NCBI GenBank assembly: GCA_022606135.1
Contig: JABYQN010000009.1
Location: 2,071,001 to 2,135,000 of the forward strand
Reading direction: 5' to 3'
DNA length: 64,000 bases
Source of the DNA: Fomes fomentarius
Taxonomy: Eukaryota; Basidiomycota; Agaricomycetes; Polyporales; Polyporaceae
In this document: positions 36,459-49,349 of the stretch, one piece after another
How the letters are laid out: the number at the start of each line of letters is the position of its first letter
Numbering within the stretch: position 1 is the first letter of the stretch
Translations under genes and position numbers: made by a program
The notes under the pieces: generated by a model
What the model was told of the DNA's origin: nothing
Databases searched by the model: none
The model's input: the letters and a program-made list of their open reading frames with translations, nothing else

Positions 36459-38876
36459 ATGCTTTTTCATCTAGCACTGCTAGCTTCCTTGCCTTTGTCT
36501 CAAGCAAGTCTATCGTGGGTATATGCGCCGGGCTCGCGGCAGAAGAACAACCGTGGCAACCAAGGGATTTCATACGGTCAGTGTAGACGCGTCTATCATG
36601 ACTACTTGTAGCTCAGAGGTGCCCAGACGATGGAACTTCCCCGGCGGAACTCGCGGCGATCTTGCAAGGGTCGAGTGAGCGTTTATCGACGACCACCGTT
36701 GTAGCCTCTGACTCACATATGCATCTCATCATCGCCTTTGCAGGGACGCTGGAGGCATATTCCCGAACGCCTGACTGTTTCCGCCGCGCGGCTACACTGA
36801 TTCGTGCCAGATGCGGTGACCTCGAGACAGAAGAGAGTGAGAGAGTGAAGGGTGAGAGAACAAGCTATATGCACGATATATTCGCTCAAATCGTGCGTAT
36901 AATCAGCGGCGCTTTCGATGACATTGTGTGAGATCGCTACCGCCGACCATTACTCGCCGCCGCTGGAGTGTGCAGCGTTTCAACCATACGCACAAGAAAG
37001 CCACTTTGCCGAGTCTCCTGGGAAATGTGTCTCGTGAGTCTCTCAATACCCCAGCGTCATCATGAGGTTAACCAGGGCCTTCAGAGCCTTGTCTCGCAGT
37101 GCCCAGTACTGGTCCAGTTACTCTGGGTATCTTCGAGAAGTTTGTACGTCTCGGCAGATCCGTCGACTCGTGATATTGGCTCATCAGTCATATAGCGCAG
37201 TTATGCTTTGCTTTCCAACGATGGAATGACATAGGTTGGCGTTCACAATTGAAGTTATATGTATACTCAAGATGACATTACTAGATACTGCCAAAGAATT
37301 ACACCGCAACACTACGGTAGAGAGCATCGCCGTGTTGCGATACTTGTCGGAACGAGAGAAGCGGATGCAGGAAGCTCGAGAGGGATCCGTTGCAATCTTA
37401 GAGGTCGGTTGTCATTCCACGGAGTATACCGTATGGTGTTCGACCCTGCGTGCAGGCTATTCGCGGCACTTTGGACCAACTCCACATTTCGGCCGCGGGA
37501 ATAGGAATTGCATCTGACAGAGTCGATGAAAAATTGAGCGTTGCTCTCAAAGAGGTGCGCATCTACTCTTTCTAGCGTCCGATATAACCTCAAAATACCC
37601 CAGATGACCAACACATTCCGGGCGGTCATGCTAGAAGTATACGAAGGCGCAGCACGCGCCCATGCGGTGACATTCTCCGAGGTCGGTGCTGAGTAAGTAT
37701 TGTAGCATATACATCACCTACAACACCGAACAGATCGATGCAAACATTTCTCAAGCGTTCGACCAGGTATGCTCCAGATACCGACGTTATTTTTGGCTCA
37801 ATACGTACTCGCACAGCTGCAAGCTGCGACTGCTGGCGTTACGCCAGCTGTCGAAAGGCTGCTCACTCAGCAATTCAACACCGCCTTCTCTTCTTTAGCG
37901 CAGCGTTTACAAGAGATTGGGTACCTGGCAGTACGTCGTCATCGCAATACTCCATCGTGTAGTTCAGTTCAATCGTATAGGATCAAGCCGGCGGCCGCTT
38001 CGAATCGTTCGAGCAGATGTTCGGGGAGCTACACCATGTGAGTGGTTGATAGCGAGTTGCTGTATCGCCGCTAACACTCTATCCATCCAGGTGGCAACGA
38101 ACCTCATAATGGATACGCAGCGTGCTGGTGCTGATTTAGAAGTACATCTTCGCAACGCACACGTGGCTCAGGAGAAGCAACTTGAGATCGTCAGCGCTGC
38201 AGATACTCTTTCCGACGCGCTCTCCGAACTCGTCGTCAAGGCGCATTCGGGCATACAAGACCTTAATGGTACTATCACCGAGGTACAGGCGTCCCTCAGA
38301 GCGGCCTATCACCGCGACTTCACGATGTCGATGTGGCCCTGGTTCCGAAACGTGGCAACGCAGTTTCTCAGAAGTAAGTTCCTTTGACTCACGGAACAAA
38401 GCAAACTGAAACTGCTCTCCGACAGTTGATCCATCCGTCTTCGACCTGCCCCTTTTCCAAGTATTGTATCAATGCATGCGGGCACTCCGCATGGTGGCAG
38501 TCTTCGCTTCCTCGATACTGATGGTTCGTCTATTCCGACTGGATTCTAAACAATGGATCCCTTGACGCGTTTGCTCCGTTAGAGTGCGTTCGTTCTGTTG
38601 GCTTCCGCCCGAAATTTATTTTCGAGGTACCCGCAACAGGCCGAGAAGCACTCTACAACCGCCCTTTCTTCCGCGCTGTCTGGGACAACCCGTGCAACGT
38701 CAGGAACGAGGATCACGAGCTCTGTGACCGAGACTCGGACTGCTGGCTTGCTCGGATCTGGATATACTGGTGGGCCTCTACTTACGGGACCTGAACAAGA
38801 TGGCTGGAAGACGTCGACTCCTCGGAATCGTCCTCGACTATCTCGGATACCTGACAGGCTATGCAAACCCCTCTGA
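36459..38876 (+). CDS. KAR5: nuclear fusion protein KAR5
   Basis: Fourteen exons join without a frame break: 36459-36576, 36612-36674, 36744-36851, 36907-37033, 37085-37139, 37201-37234, 37285-37403, 37456-37554, 37604-37692, 37756-37930, 37981-38037, 38091-38373, 38426-38523 and 38583-38876; 572 aa. Kar5/Tht1 proteins sit in the nuclear envelope/ER and act in membrane fusion during karyogamy. Seen: an N-terminal signal peptide (about 1-18), the conserved block PDCFRRAATLIRARCGDLE, GKCVSALSRSAQYWSSYSGY, LCFAFQRWNDI and AKELHRNTTVESIAVLRYL, then long coiled coils. Hydrophobic segments lie around 425-440 and 461-483, followed by a Ser/Thr-rich tail. No single frame reveals this gene; only splicing does. 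In a dikaryotic fungus it would be expected to act in basidia. Confidence 0.9.
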
Positions 38877-39242
38877 CCGGTTTGCCTCGTGCCTGCTGCG
38901 CGTCTGGACTCTGGAATGCATGTCCTATATTCCCTCAATGGTTTCTTCAACATTCACCATGTATATTACTCCTTTGTTGAGATGCATGATTATCGACGTT
39001 CAGTAGCTGCGCTGTGTATGCGATGCGTTTCGCTTGGCCGAACAATAGGCACAGCCGATTCAGCTGGGATTGGCAAGAATGGAGAGTAAGGCCTAGGGAG
39101 ACTCGCGATACGCGCGCCTAAATGCGCTTTGTTATGCTTTCAAAGTTAGAGTTCCCACATTGGGAAAAGTCCGTGCTTGTGACGCTCGCACACGCACATC
39201 CGCCTTACACCGCGCCACGACCACGTCTCACCTGGCCAGGGT
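38877..39242. other. intergenic between KAR5 and RBR ligase
   Basis: A 366-bp tandem gap holding the KAR5 3' end and the promoter of the next gene. No coding frame is supported. Confidence 0.5.
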
Positions 39243-42200
39243 ATGACTTACGCAACCTCTGAGATGAACATGCCACAAGGAGCACCAACGCTTCTGTACC
39301 GAACTAGAATCCCCGAGCCACACTGGCAGCAGTGGACGGGCGCCGAACCCGAGTACCCGGGAAACACAAAGGACTGCAAGACTGCTGCGGCCCCGGGCGT
39401 GTATAACAATTACAATCCGCCTAAGATGCCACATTTGAGCTACAATACGGCTCAGGAAAGGACTGATGCGGGTCCTTCTGTGAGTGGCGTATCATTTGTG
39501 TGGCTGTATAACTACTCGCCCGTCTGACAACCCGAACCACGATATCCGAACCTAGACATTATCCAACTTCCCACTCATCCCTCTCTCAACTGGCCCTCAT
39601 ATGAGTCTGCAGCACGCCCCGGCAGTGCCGAGCGAGATGGAACTGCTCCATCCGAGTTTGCCGCAGCGCCCTGAGGGTGTAGTGCTACATAAGCGTGTGT
39701 TCACGCAGCCCACCGCAGAGGTTCGTTCATAGAAATCACGAGCATTCCTGCGTCATCATTCACCCCGACTTATCTCCGCTCATCCGCAGACCATGAAACC
39801 AGAAATTTGCAGGAGATACCTGCATGGACGCTGCTGGAAAGGCCAGAACTGTCCTCGAATCCATCCCGTGAGTAGTCGGTCAATCTTCGGCCGCACATAG
39901 GCCGCATGTTGACGTACGTTGGTTACGAAGAACGCCAATGGGCAAATTAAGCCCTCCGCGAGCACTCAAAACTCGGTGGCATCGACGAGCGCGACTCCTA
40001 TAGAGAGCCTCCCTCATGCGAGCACACCGCACACCGCAGCACTGCAACATGAAGATGCCCGTTCACTACCATGCGACCTTCCACAGGATGCCGCCGTCTC
40101 TGTCGAGCCACCACGCCCGGCAAGAGCAATAGAAGAGGATACGCGTCCAGCCAGAGTAGGTCCCTCGAGGACGATGTGACCGCGCTTCGCTGAGGACGTT
40201 TCAGATTAAAGACGAAGTCTGCCGGCTGTTCCAAAAGCATCGCTGCGTACATGGGGACCGGTGCCACAGGGCACATGTACTTGACCTCTCCCCGCGCAAG
40301 TTGGATATCTTGGCGCATGTAGGCAAGAAACAGGTCACACCGAACGTCCAGGTAGGTCTTTGCCCCTGCTTCTGCGTGGGATGAGCATAGTCTGACGGTA
40401 TGCAGACCCCAGCACAAGTGGGCGCTTCGGCGCAGGATGGGGTAGAGTTGTGCAAATTATATCTCGTTGGGAAGTGTCCACGAAGCGACTGCAGTTATTC
40501 GCACGATCTAGAAACGCGAGTAGACCAACAACTAACTTCAGGACCGGCGCCACCAGCATCTGGACCGTCAGCATCCGTACCAGTATGCACGTCGTCCACG
40601 CCCGTCCCGCACCCACTCGCACCGACCAATGGCCCCCCGAGGTCTTTGTCTGTATCAACAGCTTCACAAACTACCGCACACCTTCTTCCACCCAGGGTGA
40701 GTTTATCACATATTCAAGAGCTTGCAGAGTGTTCACACGTTCAGCAGCCCCCTGAGAGCGGTACGGGTAATGCTGCCCCAATGCCAACGGATAGTGCGCG
40801 GGTGCGTCGATATTGCCGTGCATGTTGTAAATCGGTATTCATCACGTGAATAGCCGTCGCACCCGCACTTCATTCAGTACCCTGGCGACGTCTGCCGACT
40901 GTACATCAAGGGCCAATGTTGGTACCACGCATGCAAGTATCGACATTGCGACCCAGAAGAGGTCAAGGGCTTTGCAGACGCTGGCGACATTACCCCTGAT
41001 TCCCCATCCGAGGCTTCGTTCGTGTCGAGTCCCACGGTAGTGCAGGCTAGTCTGGGGATCAAGGTCTGTGATTGCTCTTTTGTTCAAGTGTATCGCACTG
41101 ATACGAATCCCTCTACCCCAGAAAAAGAAAAAACATGATCGCACTCAGAGTACTGACACCGTGAGCAGCCAAAACGATGACCTCCCGGTAAACCATTCCA
41201 GGTAGGTTGTTCAATCGGATAGCAGGGACGAGTCCTAAACATGGCTCCCCAGACCTTCAAGTATCTTGAAGAATGCGCGCAAGCACCATCGAAAGGTGCG
41301 TCGCCTGTCTTCATAACCAGTCATATTCTGACCCCCTTTGCGACTAGAAGAAGCACGATATTGACAAGGATCCCGCCGAGCGAGTTGAGGGACAAGGCGA
41401 TGTCGTGCAAGGACAGGTGGCGAAAGAAGAGAAGGCGAAAGCAGGGACGACGAGAGGGGCGATGACCAAAGGTGAGGCGAACAAGGGAGAAGCAACGAAA
41501 GGAAGGGCCACGAAAGGGAAAGGGAAGGCCAGGTTGGAAGAGACGACGCAAGGAAACGCGATGCAACGCGATGCAACGAAAGCAGAGGGGGCGAAGGCCG
41601 AGCCCCAGCCCCAGTCGCCGCCCGGTGACGAGAAGAGGGGAAAGAATAAGGTGGCTAAAGGCATTGCAAAAGAGGCGAACTCAGGAGACGCGGACGTAAA
41701 GGGGAAAGGGAAGGCGAAAGAGCAGGTAGCAGATGATCCGCATCAGACGGGTCAACGGAAGGCTGAACCGGTAGGGACGACACAGGCCGTGGCCAAAGTC
41801 GAGAAGACAGAGCAACGGTCTGGGAAAGATAAGGGCAAGGGGAAGGCGAAATCCGACCAGCAAGAGAAGGCGAAGGTGGAACCTGCTCCCACACAACCTG
41901 CGCCTCAGAAGAGGGCGAAGGCGAAAGGTGGCAAAGGCAAGGATGTGCCAGAAAGTATCGCCCCGTCTGCAGACAAGGCGCCCATTGCATCTTCCTCTGT
42001 GCCAACGTCTGAGGAGCGCAAGGCACGCGTCAGTACCACAGGTGTTGTGGCCAAGAAGGCGCAAACCCCACAGGTCATAGCTCAGCCAAGCGGTCAAAAG
42101 TCTTTGAACCAGACAACAGACTCTCGATCCGCGGCTGCCAGTTCACCCATGTCTCCGTTGAAGGCGGAGGACACAGACACCGAAGGCGACGAAACCGACA

Positions 42201-44946
42201 CTACCGGCTATTGGGCAGTACGTTCGCTCCCGCTTGTCATCATCGCATGTTCTCAGTCAGAAATTATCGTATAGCATGACTCTGGCACCCTCACTGCGCA
42301 CACATCCTTGTCGTCAGTTGTTGAGCCATCACCACTGACTGAAAAACCCTGCTGGGACTTCATCAACGGTCGTTGTTACAGGGCGCAGTGTCGATATTCT
42401 CACAAGGTCGAAGCGAACTTGGTTTCCAATGCCTGGCAGGTAAGCAAGTCTACATCACGAGCACAGAGACAACTCATCCACAAATCTCCACCAAGCCCGG
42501 TCAACGAGGCGGGAGCCGGAGCATTCGTTCGGACTCGACCGCCCAGATCGCGCCGATCGCATCGTCATCCCGAACTAGCGGTGGCCGGCGTGCCCACCAG
42601 CTTTCCAGCAACACACACGACCAGAGCTCCGTACAGATAACCTCGCGGATGACAGAGCAGCCGAGCAGTGCGCCAACGGTTCCTCCCGGATTAGGTCTAG
42701 AGAGCGTCAGTGCATCTCAACCTCTTATCTGTCCCCAATGCTCACGTTCATGCCAGGCCGTGACTCTGACGGTCCTTGACTCCACTAAGGTGACGTTCAG
42801 CCCTGGATTTTCGGTGGAACAAGTCCATACTGGGTTTGAGTCTCGGCAAATTCTTCTAGAAGGCGTCCCCGATACGGTGGCCCCTGCAGACATCACTACG
42901 GAGCTCCAGGTCTTTGGAAAGGTCGCTTCGGTACTACCAGCGGAGTCGACCAAGGGTGGCTCTACCTCAGCGTACCGAGTGACCTTTGCACAGGCAGAAT
43001 CCGCACTGGAGGCTGCCAATGTTCTCGAGAGCGTCCGTCTCTTCAGAGTCCGCGTCACCGCGCGCGTGGTGGCGAACAAGTCGACCGCGATCGGGGGCGG
43101 CACTCTCGACGACGGAGTCGTCCTCGTCGAGGTCCCCAGCCCTCGGCAGACTGGTTACGTTGGCTACCCCACCCAAGCCGAAGCCGACAAAGCCATGCAA
43201 CTCGCGACGCGCAAGGAACTCAGGGGTATGCGGATCACCGCGAAGGTCTACCAGGGCATTCCGATGGTGGGGACCATCAATGTGCGTTACGATAGCCTGC
43301 CCGCAGATGCCACCATGAAGGACCTTGCTCGGTTCGGGACATACGAGTCGTACATGCTCGACCGTCCCAAGTACACCTCCCTCTCTAGCGCGATCAACGG
43401 GCTTCGGCGAATGGCATCGGAGCACGGCGAGATATCTTCCTTCAACGTCGTCCCGCCGTTCTACCGGAAGTACTTCAGGGTATGGATCCACTACACTGAC
43501 CCGAAGGCGGCCGCAGCAGCACGAGAAGCGCTCCACAGATATTGCCCAGTCTTTGTGGGGAAGCAGCGGATATTTGCTCACCATGTTCAGTCTCTGCGTT
43601 ACAACCTTCCCCCGGGTGTCTACGACACGCTCGCGCACGACATCAACCTCCTCCGTTCCTTCTGCCAGGACGAAGACGGGACTAGCATCTCTATCATCGA
43701 TAGGCGCAACACAACAAATCCTACGGCACCGGTCCTCCTCAAGCTCGTATCCCACAATATCACTGCGCTGTCAAAGCTCAAGGCAGCATTCGACCGTCTG
43801 CTTCGTGGAGAGAAGGTCACAGAGAACGGACAAATCGTTTGGAACGACTTCTTCGGCGGCAGAGCAGGCATGGCCTACTTGGACGAGCTGGAAGAAGTCT
43901 ACCCCAAGGTAAAGATCAACAGAGACCCTCGCAGACGCACGCTGGCCCTGTTTGGACCGGAGGAGGAGCGGGCCCGTGTCAAGGAGGAGATCCTTGCGCG
44001 CGCCAAGCTCCTCAGAGTGCAGCGAAAGAAACGCCACCCGATCCCAGGCGACCTCATCGGCGTCTTCCTGCGCGAAGATCTCTCCAAGCTGCAGAACGAG
44101 CTGGGGCGGGAGAACGTGTGGATCGACATCACCAACACACAGCTCGTCGTCTGCGGAGACGAAGACACACAGAAGGTCGGCCGCCTCGCGATCCTGCACG
44201 CCGTCGAGCGTCGCCGACACCGGCAACGTCCTACGGGCCGTGCGCACGACAGCAGCAGCGGGTGTCCGGTCTGCCTCACCGACCCCTCGCCCGCGGTGAC
44301 GCTCGCGTGCGGGCACACGTACTGCAAGGCGTGCCTCACGGGCTTCCTGAACGCCGCCGTCGACAACAAGACGTTCCCGCTCACCTGCCTCGGCGACGAG
44401 GCCCGGTGCGCGCTCCGCATCCCGCTCTCCGTCGCCCAGCAGCTGCTCACCCCGGACGAGTTCGACGCGGTCGTCCACGCCGCCTTCCTCGCACACGTCC
44501 ACGCCCGCCCCGCCGAGTTCCGCTACTGCCCCACGCCCGACTGTCCGCAAGTCTACCGCAAATCCACGTCCGCCTCCGCCTCCGCGTCCACGTCCAGCAG
44601 CAAACGCGCTCCTCCTCCGACGACGACGACGGCGATGGCGACGGTGCTACAATGCCCGTCGTGCCTCGTGCGCATCTGCCCGCACTGCGACGCCGAGTAC
44701 CACGAGCTCGGGTCGTGCCAGGACCGGCACGCGGAGGACGAGGCGCTGTTCGGGCAGTGGAAGATGGGCCACGACGTCAAGGACTGCCCGAGCTGCAAGG
44801 CGCCGATCGAGCGCATGGCCGGCTGCAACCACATGACGTGCACCCGCTGCAAGTCGCACATCTGCTGGGCCTGCCTCGAGACGTTCTCCGCCAGCCACGA
44901 CGTCTACGAGCACATGCGCGCCATCCACGGCGGTATTGGACTCTGA
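39243..44946 (+). CDS. RBR-type E3 ubiquitin ligase with five CCCH zinc fingers
   Basis: Twelve exons: 39243-39479, 39556-39720, 39790-39867, 39931-40155, 40205-40351, 40406-40801, 40878-41063, 41122-41201, 41253-41295, 41348-42217, 42275-42439 and 42496-44946; 1680 aa. Five C-x7-C-x4/5-C-x3-H fingers start near residues 141, 241, 300, 422 and 835, in exons 3, 5, 6, 7 and 11. Exon 10 encodes a Lys/Glu/Ala-rich low-complexity stretch. Exon 12 has RRM-like segments (ILLEGVPDTVAPADITTEL), a KH/DEAH11-like region, then RING1 (Cys1454, CPVCLTDPSPAVTLACGHTYC), IBR, and RING2 (from Cys1628) with GCNHM, whose Cys1641 is the expected thioester cysteine. It probably ubiquitinates RNA-associated proteins; substrates are unknown. 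The architecture recalls the C-terminal part of plant DEAH11/12 helicases plus added fingers. Confidence 0.92.
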
Positions 44947-45600
44947 TATACTCTGAACGGACTTGGACTCGGACTCGGACTCTGCGTTATGCTCTCGAGT
45001 CTCATGCGAATGTTCTCCTAGATCTCGTCCTGCTTCCTTGCTCACTGCTCCCCGTCCATCTGCTGTATCCCTTCTCCTCTTCCTCTCTGTATCTTCGCAT
45101 CGCTCACCTCAACTCTCCCTCGATTCACCGTACTGACTGCTAGTAGACACCCCCCTCTTACGACGACCAGAATTTGTGTATCCTGTGGATGCGTCCTCGA
45201 CGTTCTCCTGTGTATCATACAACACCAAGATCTCCTTCCCTGAGACGGTACTGTACGAACGAATGGCACGACTGGTGTAATGTCAAGTGTGATAGATGAT
45301 TGAGAGATGAGAGATGAGATCTGAGAGGTCAGAGAGAATACATATAGCATGGACAGTGGGCGGGTGCTGCACACCAAAAATCAGGGTGGAATACAATTGG
45401 GACTGGGTGTTGGACGTTGGTATTGTGGATGTATGCGGTGATCCAGATAGTGGTAAGCAAGTAGTACATTGGATAGATAGAGGAGATATAACAACAGAGA
45501 GTGAAAAAAAGAGAGAGAGAGAGAGAGGAGTGTGTGTGACGGAGACAAGATTTGCGTCCGTAAGCAACTCGGGCCAAGAATTCGATCGAACTGTTCAGCT
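44947..45600. other. convergent 3' flanks with GA microsatellite
   Basis: It lies between two convergent genes. A (GA)n tract of about 9 units sits at 45511-45528 after a run of seven A. No coding frame is supported. Confidence 0.55.
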
Positions 45601-47225
45601 TCAGATCTCGATGTATTGTACGAACTGAAGGGAGGGTCGAGGGGGAGGGGCAAGGCAGCAGTGGTAAGCAACTGGCGCGCCCTGGCTCGCGGAAGCAGAA
45701 CGTGGCACTCACAGAATTGTAGGGTCTCACCGGACTCCGACCCTGGAGAGGAAGGGAATCGAGCAGTTCAGGTACGCTCCCATCGTACTTAATGAAATCT
45801 CCACGGTGGTCTCGCCAGCCCTCGGTCGGCGCGGGATGCAGCTTGAGCTCTTCGGGATTCGCGAGAGAATGCGGGGCGTACACGATGAACCGTTCTCCCT
45901 TGTCCGTCACATACAGATGGTCGCCGCGGCGATTCCAGTAGCCCGCTCGTACCTGACGCTTGGGATAACCGGTGTGCTGTACGGCGGCAGCAGCGGAGGC
46001 AGAAGAGGAACCACGCGCGAGATTCTCGGCGTACGAGGACACGGCTGGCGGACGGGGCAGAGGGTTGCTTCTCAGAGGCGAAGTACCGCGAGAGCGAGCG
46101 GCATTCGTATTGGGTGATGTCCGTGAGTAAGAGGAGCTCGGATAGGAGCTCGACGAGTACTGCTGTGACTTAGAGTGGGGAGACGAACCATACCGGGGTG
46201 AGGTCGAATTAGAAGGCGGGGATGGTATTACCGGTGCAGAGGCGGGGTACGTGTAGCTCCTCGCAATCTGGCGGCTATCCGGCGACGGACGAGTGTAGTG
46301 AGACGAGGGCGGAGTCCTAGTCGGCGGGGTACGTGTAGGTGGCTGAGGTGTCGAATTCGAATCTCGCTCTCGCTCTCGTTCCCGTTCCCATTCACGCTCC
46401 CTTTCACGATCGAGCTCCCGATCGCGTGATCGTGCACGGTCATAGGCGTTGGGGGTGCGGGGATAGACCTTGCGCTGGCGCTCCTGCTCCTCAGGGATCG
46501 AGTGTACAGACGGGTATGTGTGACTCCGAGAGACCTCTCGGCTAGGGCTAGGCTTCGTCGATGGTGGTGGCGTGCCACCAACCACCAGTGGGCTGAGCAG
46601 CGCTTGTGGCTCCTCCGTGAAAGTGAGGAAGCCAAGTCCTGTCGGCGTCGTCGAAGTGGACGTTGATGCTGAGCTGGGCGTTGATGACTGTCGCCTCGGA
46701 CGATTGAGGCTATTGGAGCGCGACGGAGCATTAGAAGCAGGTGCGTAGATGTTGCCATGAGTAGGTGACCGCGTCGGGGTGCCCTCGACGTTGTCGTGAC
46801 TCATCCGCCTTGACGGCGGAGAGGAATAGTGGTCGGGCGTGCGTACGATCTTGGGCGAGAACGTGAGATGCATCTCACGTTGTTGCTGTAAAGTGTATGC
46901 CTCGTCCCTGCGGTCCAGGTCGCGATCGCGCGAGGGTGCAGGTGCGGTGGCACTTCGGGAAGCAGCTGAGACGGCGGCAGCAGCGGCGGATGCAGACGAT
47001 GCCGCCGAAGAGGCCGTGTGGCTACGGTGATACGTTTGGGACAACGAATAGGGTTGCGAGTCGCCAGTCGGAGGCCTAGGAGACACATCACGACTTCGCT
47101 GTCGTGAATGCTGCTGTGTGGGCTCTGGCTGCCTCTGCGATTGCTGAGAGGATGGATGCGGCGTCGACGACGGGTACCGATCGGAGCTCCGTTGCGATTC
47201 CTGTTGGCGCTGCTGCAACTGTTGT

Positions 47226-47257
<32 letters not shown>

Positions 47258-48053
47258 ATAGTACGCCGAGGAGGAGGAGACCGCTGCTGACGCCGATGAA
47301 GAGACCGATCGGTCATTCCTCCGTTGCTGTGAGGATGAGTCGTGTGTCGTCGCAGAAGGGTTGAATGTGCTACGAGACGCGCTGTTGGTGCGAGCATGAT
47401 CGCGGGATGCTGGCGGATGCGGAGGTGGGGGAAGCGCTTTGTCTACCTGCTGCGACTGGATCTGACCGCCTTGAGGGGCGGACGAAGGGTTGCCTTGGAT
47501 GGGCTTACTCGTGTCCTTGCTCAGCTCCTTCGGTGCCCACATCCAGGGCGTATGGGGCACTCCATTCGACTGGTCCTTCATGTGGCGCTCCGTTGCAGGA
47601 GTATCATCTCTATCATAGACGTGACTCTCTCATACTACCCCAAGATATACAGCTTCCGTACCTGATGTGCATGTTCTCCAATCCCAACGGATTATCCGAC
47701 AACTTGGTCGCCCAGTAGTTGGCATCTCCGGGATTCGGTACTCGCTTATATGGATTCTGGCCAGTGTGCTGCTGTGCAACTGCGGCTCCCCAGCCTGGAT
47801 GAGGTGCCCATGGCTGGACGGGACCTTGATTGGATCCTGGCTGAGGACGGAACATTGGGTTAGGCTGCCATTGGCCGTTCATCCATGTCTGTGGGTTGAC
47901 GCCTGCGGGGACGGGAGGCGGTGCAGCATTAAAGGGGACAGATGCGTACCAGTTGGTCGCGGGCACCCATCCGTGAGTCATGGTGGGGATGTAGGTAGTA
48001 CCATTGGCGAGATGGGCAGGAAAGTTGGCGCCGGGCCTCATGACATGGGCCAT
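45601..48053 (-). CDS. conserved low-complexity basidiomycete protein
   Basis: Three exons (47662-48053, 45713-47609, 45601-45624) give 770 aa; the last exon codes for only seven residues plus the stop. The N-terminal part is Trp/Pro/Asn-rich (GWVPATNWYASVPFNAAPPP, NPQTWMNGQWQPNP, PYKRVPNPGDANYWATKLSDNPLGLENMHI) and leads into NGVPHTPWMWAPKEL. The middle is disordered Ser/Arg/Gln-rich with a polyglutamine run and an Arg/Glu block. The C-terminus holds a compact conserved motif GYWNRRGDHLYVTDKGERF, IVYAP and GWRDHRGDFIKYD. I recall this end from other basidiomycete proteins, where it has no assigned function. No membrane helix or signal peptide is present. Confidence 0.8.
47210..47257 (-). repeat. 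CAG/CAA polyglutamine repeat
   Basis: A run of mostly CAG and CAA codons inside exon 2 of the minus-strand low-complexity protein encodes about 16 glutamines. Mixed codons suggest an older, fairly stable repeat; length polymorphism between strains is likely. Confidence 0.85.
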
Positions 48054-49349
48054 GTTGAGCCGAGGTTTGAAAGCGATATGATTGGGGGACGGTGAGGCGG
48101 TTGGCGGCGGTGATTAGAGCGGTCTATAGACACTGGCATAGATATACAGAAGGAGACTACTGGAGAATCCGGGACCGCGTTATGCACAACGTGGCGACGG
48201 AGACAAGCACACTGTGAAGAGAACCGACTGTTGTCGAACCAGAGATCCCGGCACAATTGGGAGTGAGGGAGCGAGAGGTGGGGTTCTGCAACCTGTGCAG
48301 CGTACGCGGAGGACCAAGATGACGACAGATGAGCGGGGATGTTGGGCGGTGGAGAGCGCGGAGCGGGAGGTATATATGGAGTGGGGACGCAGGGACTGAT
48401 TAAGAGCGAGGGATGCGCTGCAGAGAGACAAACGCCTCCGGCTTGGGCACACTGCCGCCGTACACTCCGCCAGAGGGTCACGTTCAGAACAGCCTGGGCT
48501 CACTGGCGTGACCGGATGCAAATCACAGCAGACCGAGTGCGCTGCCTATGCCCTCTCCGCTAGCCGGCACAAGCAAGATGGTGGGAAACGCGTCACAAAA
48601 GTGAGAGAACTGAGAAGACGAGTGCCGCGGGGACCCAATAGATTAGATTTGGACCTGCATTCGAGGTCAGCGCCTTCGCAGTATTCTCTGGACTATGAGA
48701 GGGACGCACCAGGAGAGGTAGAGAGCTCCGATCTGACGAACCCAATTCCGTCGAGAACGATGAGCAAGCCCGGGCAGCAGAATGTGAATGTGGTGGGATG
48801 TTTGCAAGCCAACGTTTGGAGACGCACAGCCAGGTCCCGACTCTTCTTTGTTTGCACTTGTTTGCCATCGGTGGCACGACCCTCTCTTAATCCTCTTCCA
48901 GTTCCTATACACGACCGACTTTGTACTCTCACATCATGATTTCATCTGCCTCCTTCTCACTTGAATGTCACTCTCTCAATCGTGCTTGTTGCAAGTCCTG
49001 AACACGGCGCGACGCGTTCATTTGCGTCACGTGTCTCGGTTATCCGAGTCTCGATTAGGTTGTTGGCCAATGGCTAAGTCGCCGCAGTAAGCACGACAGA
49101 GCAATCCCAATGCGCAGCTCTCAGCTGTCACATAGCGTTGTGAGTATCTCGCACGATACACTACGATCTCTTCTCGTGGGTCAGACCTCTTCGGAGTCTA
49201 AGCAACAACCACCCACGTCCCTTTGAAACTTCCCCAGAGCATCTGAGCGCTTGAACCTCGGGCCGAAGGCCCCGACTGACGCGCCTGGCACCTGCTACCG
49301 TCGACCGAAGCATAAGCTCTTGGTCTCTTCCCAAGTCCTTCCTCCAACC
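48054..49349. other. 1.3-kb divergent intergenic region
   Basis: It holds the promoters of the low-complexity gene (-) and the ribosome recycling factor (+). Frames of up to 147 codons exist but have no motif and overlap on opposite strands. Confidence 0.5.

Noticed and set aside
38598..38876. 92-codon frame that could be called as a separate small gene
   Set aside because: It is the last exon of KAR5, continuing the membrane segment across a phase-0 intron.
43839..45143. 434-codon plus-strand frame
   Set aside because: It is an Arg/Pro-rich shadow of the RBR ligase exon in the wrong frame.
48038..48481. 147-codon minus-strand frame upstream of the low-complexity gene
   Set aside because: It overlaps that gene's start in another frame, overlaps open frames on the other strand, and has no motif.
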